Both the position numbers and the translations under genes were made by a program. Of a stretch of DNA of 64,000 nt, positions 63,980-64,000 are shown piece by piece; the first letter of the stretch is position 1, and each line of letters opens with the position of its first letter. Source of the stretch: Chlorogloeopsis fritschii PCC 6912 (GTDB lineage Bacteria; Cyanobacteriota; Cyanobacteriia; Cyanobacteriales; Nostocaceae). The notes beneath the pieces are model-generated. The model was not told the DNA's origin and searched no databases. It saw nothing but the letters and a program-made list of their open reading frames with translations. The DNA lies in contig NZ_AJLN01000040.1 of assembly GCF_000317285.1 (NCBI RefSeq), positions 82,331 to 146,330 on the forward strand. The letters are read 5' to 3'.

Positions 63980-64000
63980 GGTTAGAAATCAAACAGCTAG

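Noticed and set aside
1..64000. CRISPR array, prophage or complete insertion sequence
   Set aside because: No regular direct repeats with unique spacers, no integrase, transposase or phage structural genes were found; repeats are heptamers, hairpins and small MITE-like elements.

Overview
The window is chromosomal DNA from a filamentous, probably heterocyst-forming cyanobacterium (Nostocales type). This rests on ApcF (phycobilisome core), CP12, a glnA promoter with a textbook NtcA site, PilT and KaiB-domain proteins, zinc-ribbon Ser/Thr kinases, very frequent GCGATCGC octamers (HIP1), and many heptameric tandem repeats and small palindromic dispersed repeats between genes. I cannot name the genus. 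I found no rRNA, CRISPR array, prophage or complete insertion sequence. One tRNA (Gly, anticodon CCC) is present.

Region by region. 1-3.5 kb: two tandem paralogous zinc-ribbon kinases, the first broken in frame by an octamer repeat. 3.6-6.5 kb: repeat elements, a PaaK-like ligase, a 63-bp minisatellite and a decayed antitoxin/PIN pair. 6.6-11.4 kb: a tyrosine/homogentisate catabolic set (hppD, hmgA, a heme-oxygenase-fold metal enzyme), then a MarR regulator divergent from a DMT (YdcZ-type) transporter. 11.9-14.2 kb: a TetR, SMR transporter and glycosyltransferase operon. 14.2-24 kb: serine hydrolase, CrtI/CrtISO-like oxidoreductase, a reductase plus ATP-grasp pair, an orphan sugar-binding lipoprotein and a sensor histidine kinase. 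24.4-32 kb: housekeeping genes (efp, accB, an ArsR-type regulator, GerMN and LmeA-like envelope proteins, proS, a PlsC-like acyltransferase). proS is split into two frames by a small palindromic repeat. 32-41 kb: FAD monooxygenase, KaiB-domain protein, pilT, a Rieske-oxygenase remnant, wecB and two cell-wall proteins. 41.5-50.7 kb: glgA, hemC, an AraC regulator divergent from a MATE pump, a long di-haem peroxidase and a lipid kinase. 51-53.6 kb: a canonical Ser/Thr kinase followed by a PstS-like binding protein. 53.8-64 kb: tRNA-Gly, an FAD oxidoreductase flanked by identical palindromes, a ferritin-like protein, glnA, apcF, tlyA, cp12 and a DUF697-type GTPase.

The points most worth checking are: (i) the kinase whose transmembrane and C-terminal part is out of frame across a 3x8-bp array, where 4 copies (or 1) would restore it; (ii) the essential gene proS interrupted by a roughly 30-bp dispersed repeat; (iii) a heme-oxygenase-fold metalloenzyme sitting directly behind hppD-hmgA where fumarylacetoacetase would be expected; and (iv) the 63-bp, 21-codon-periodic minisatellite open in both directions. 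All assignments come from reading motifs in the translated sequence; no database search was possible.
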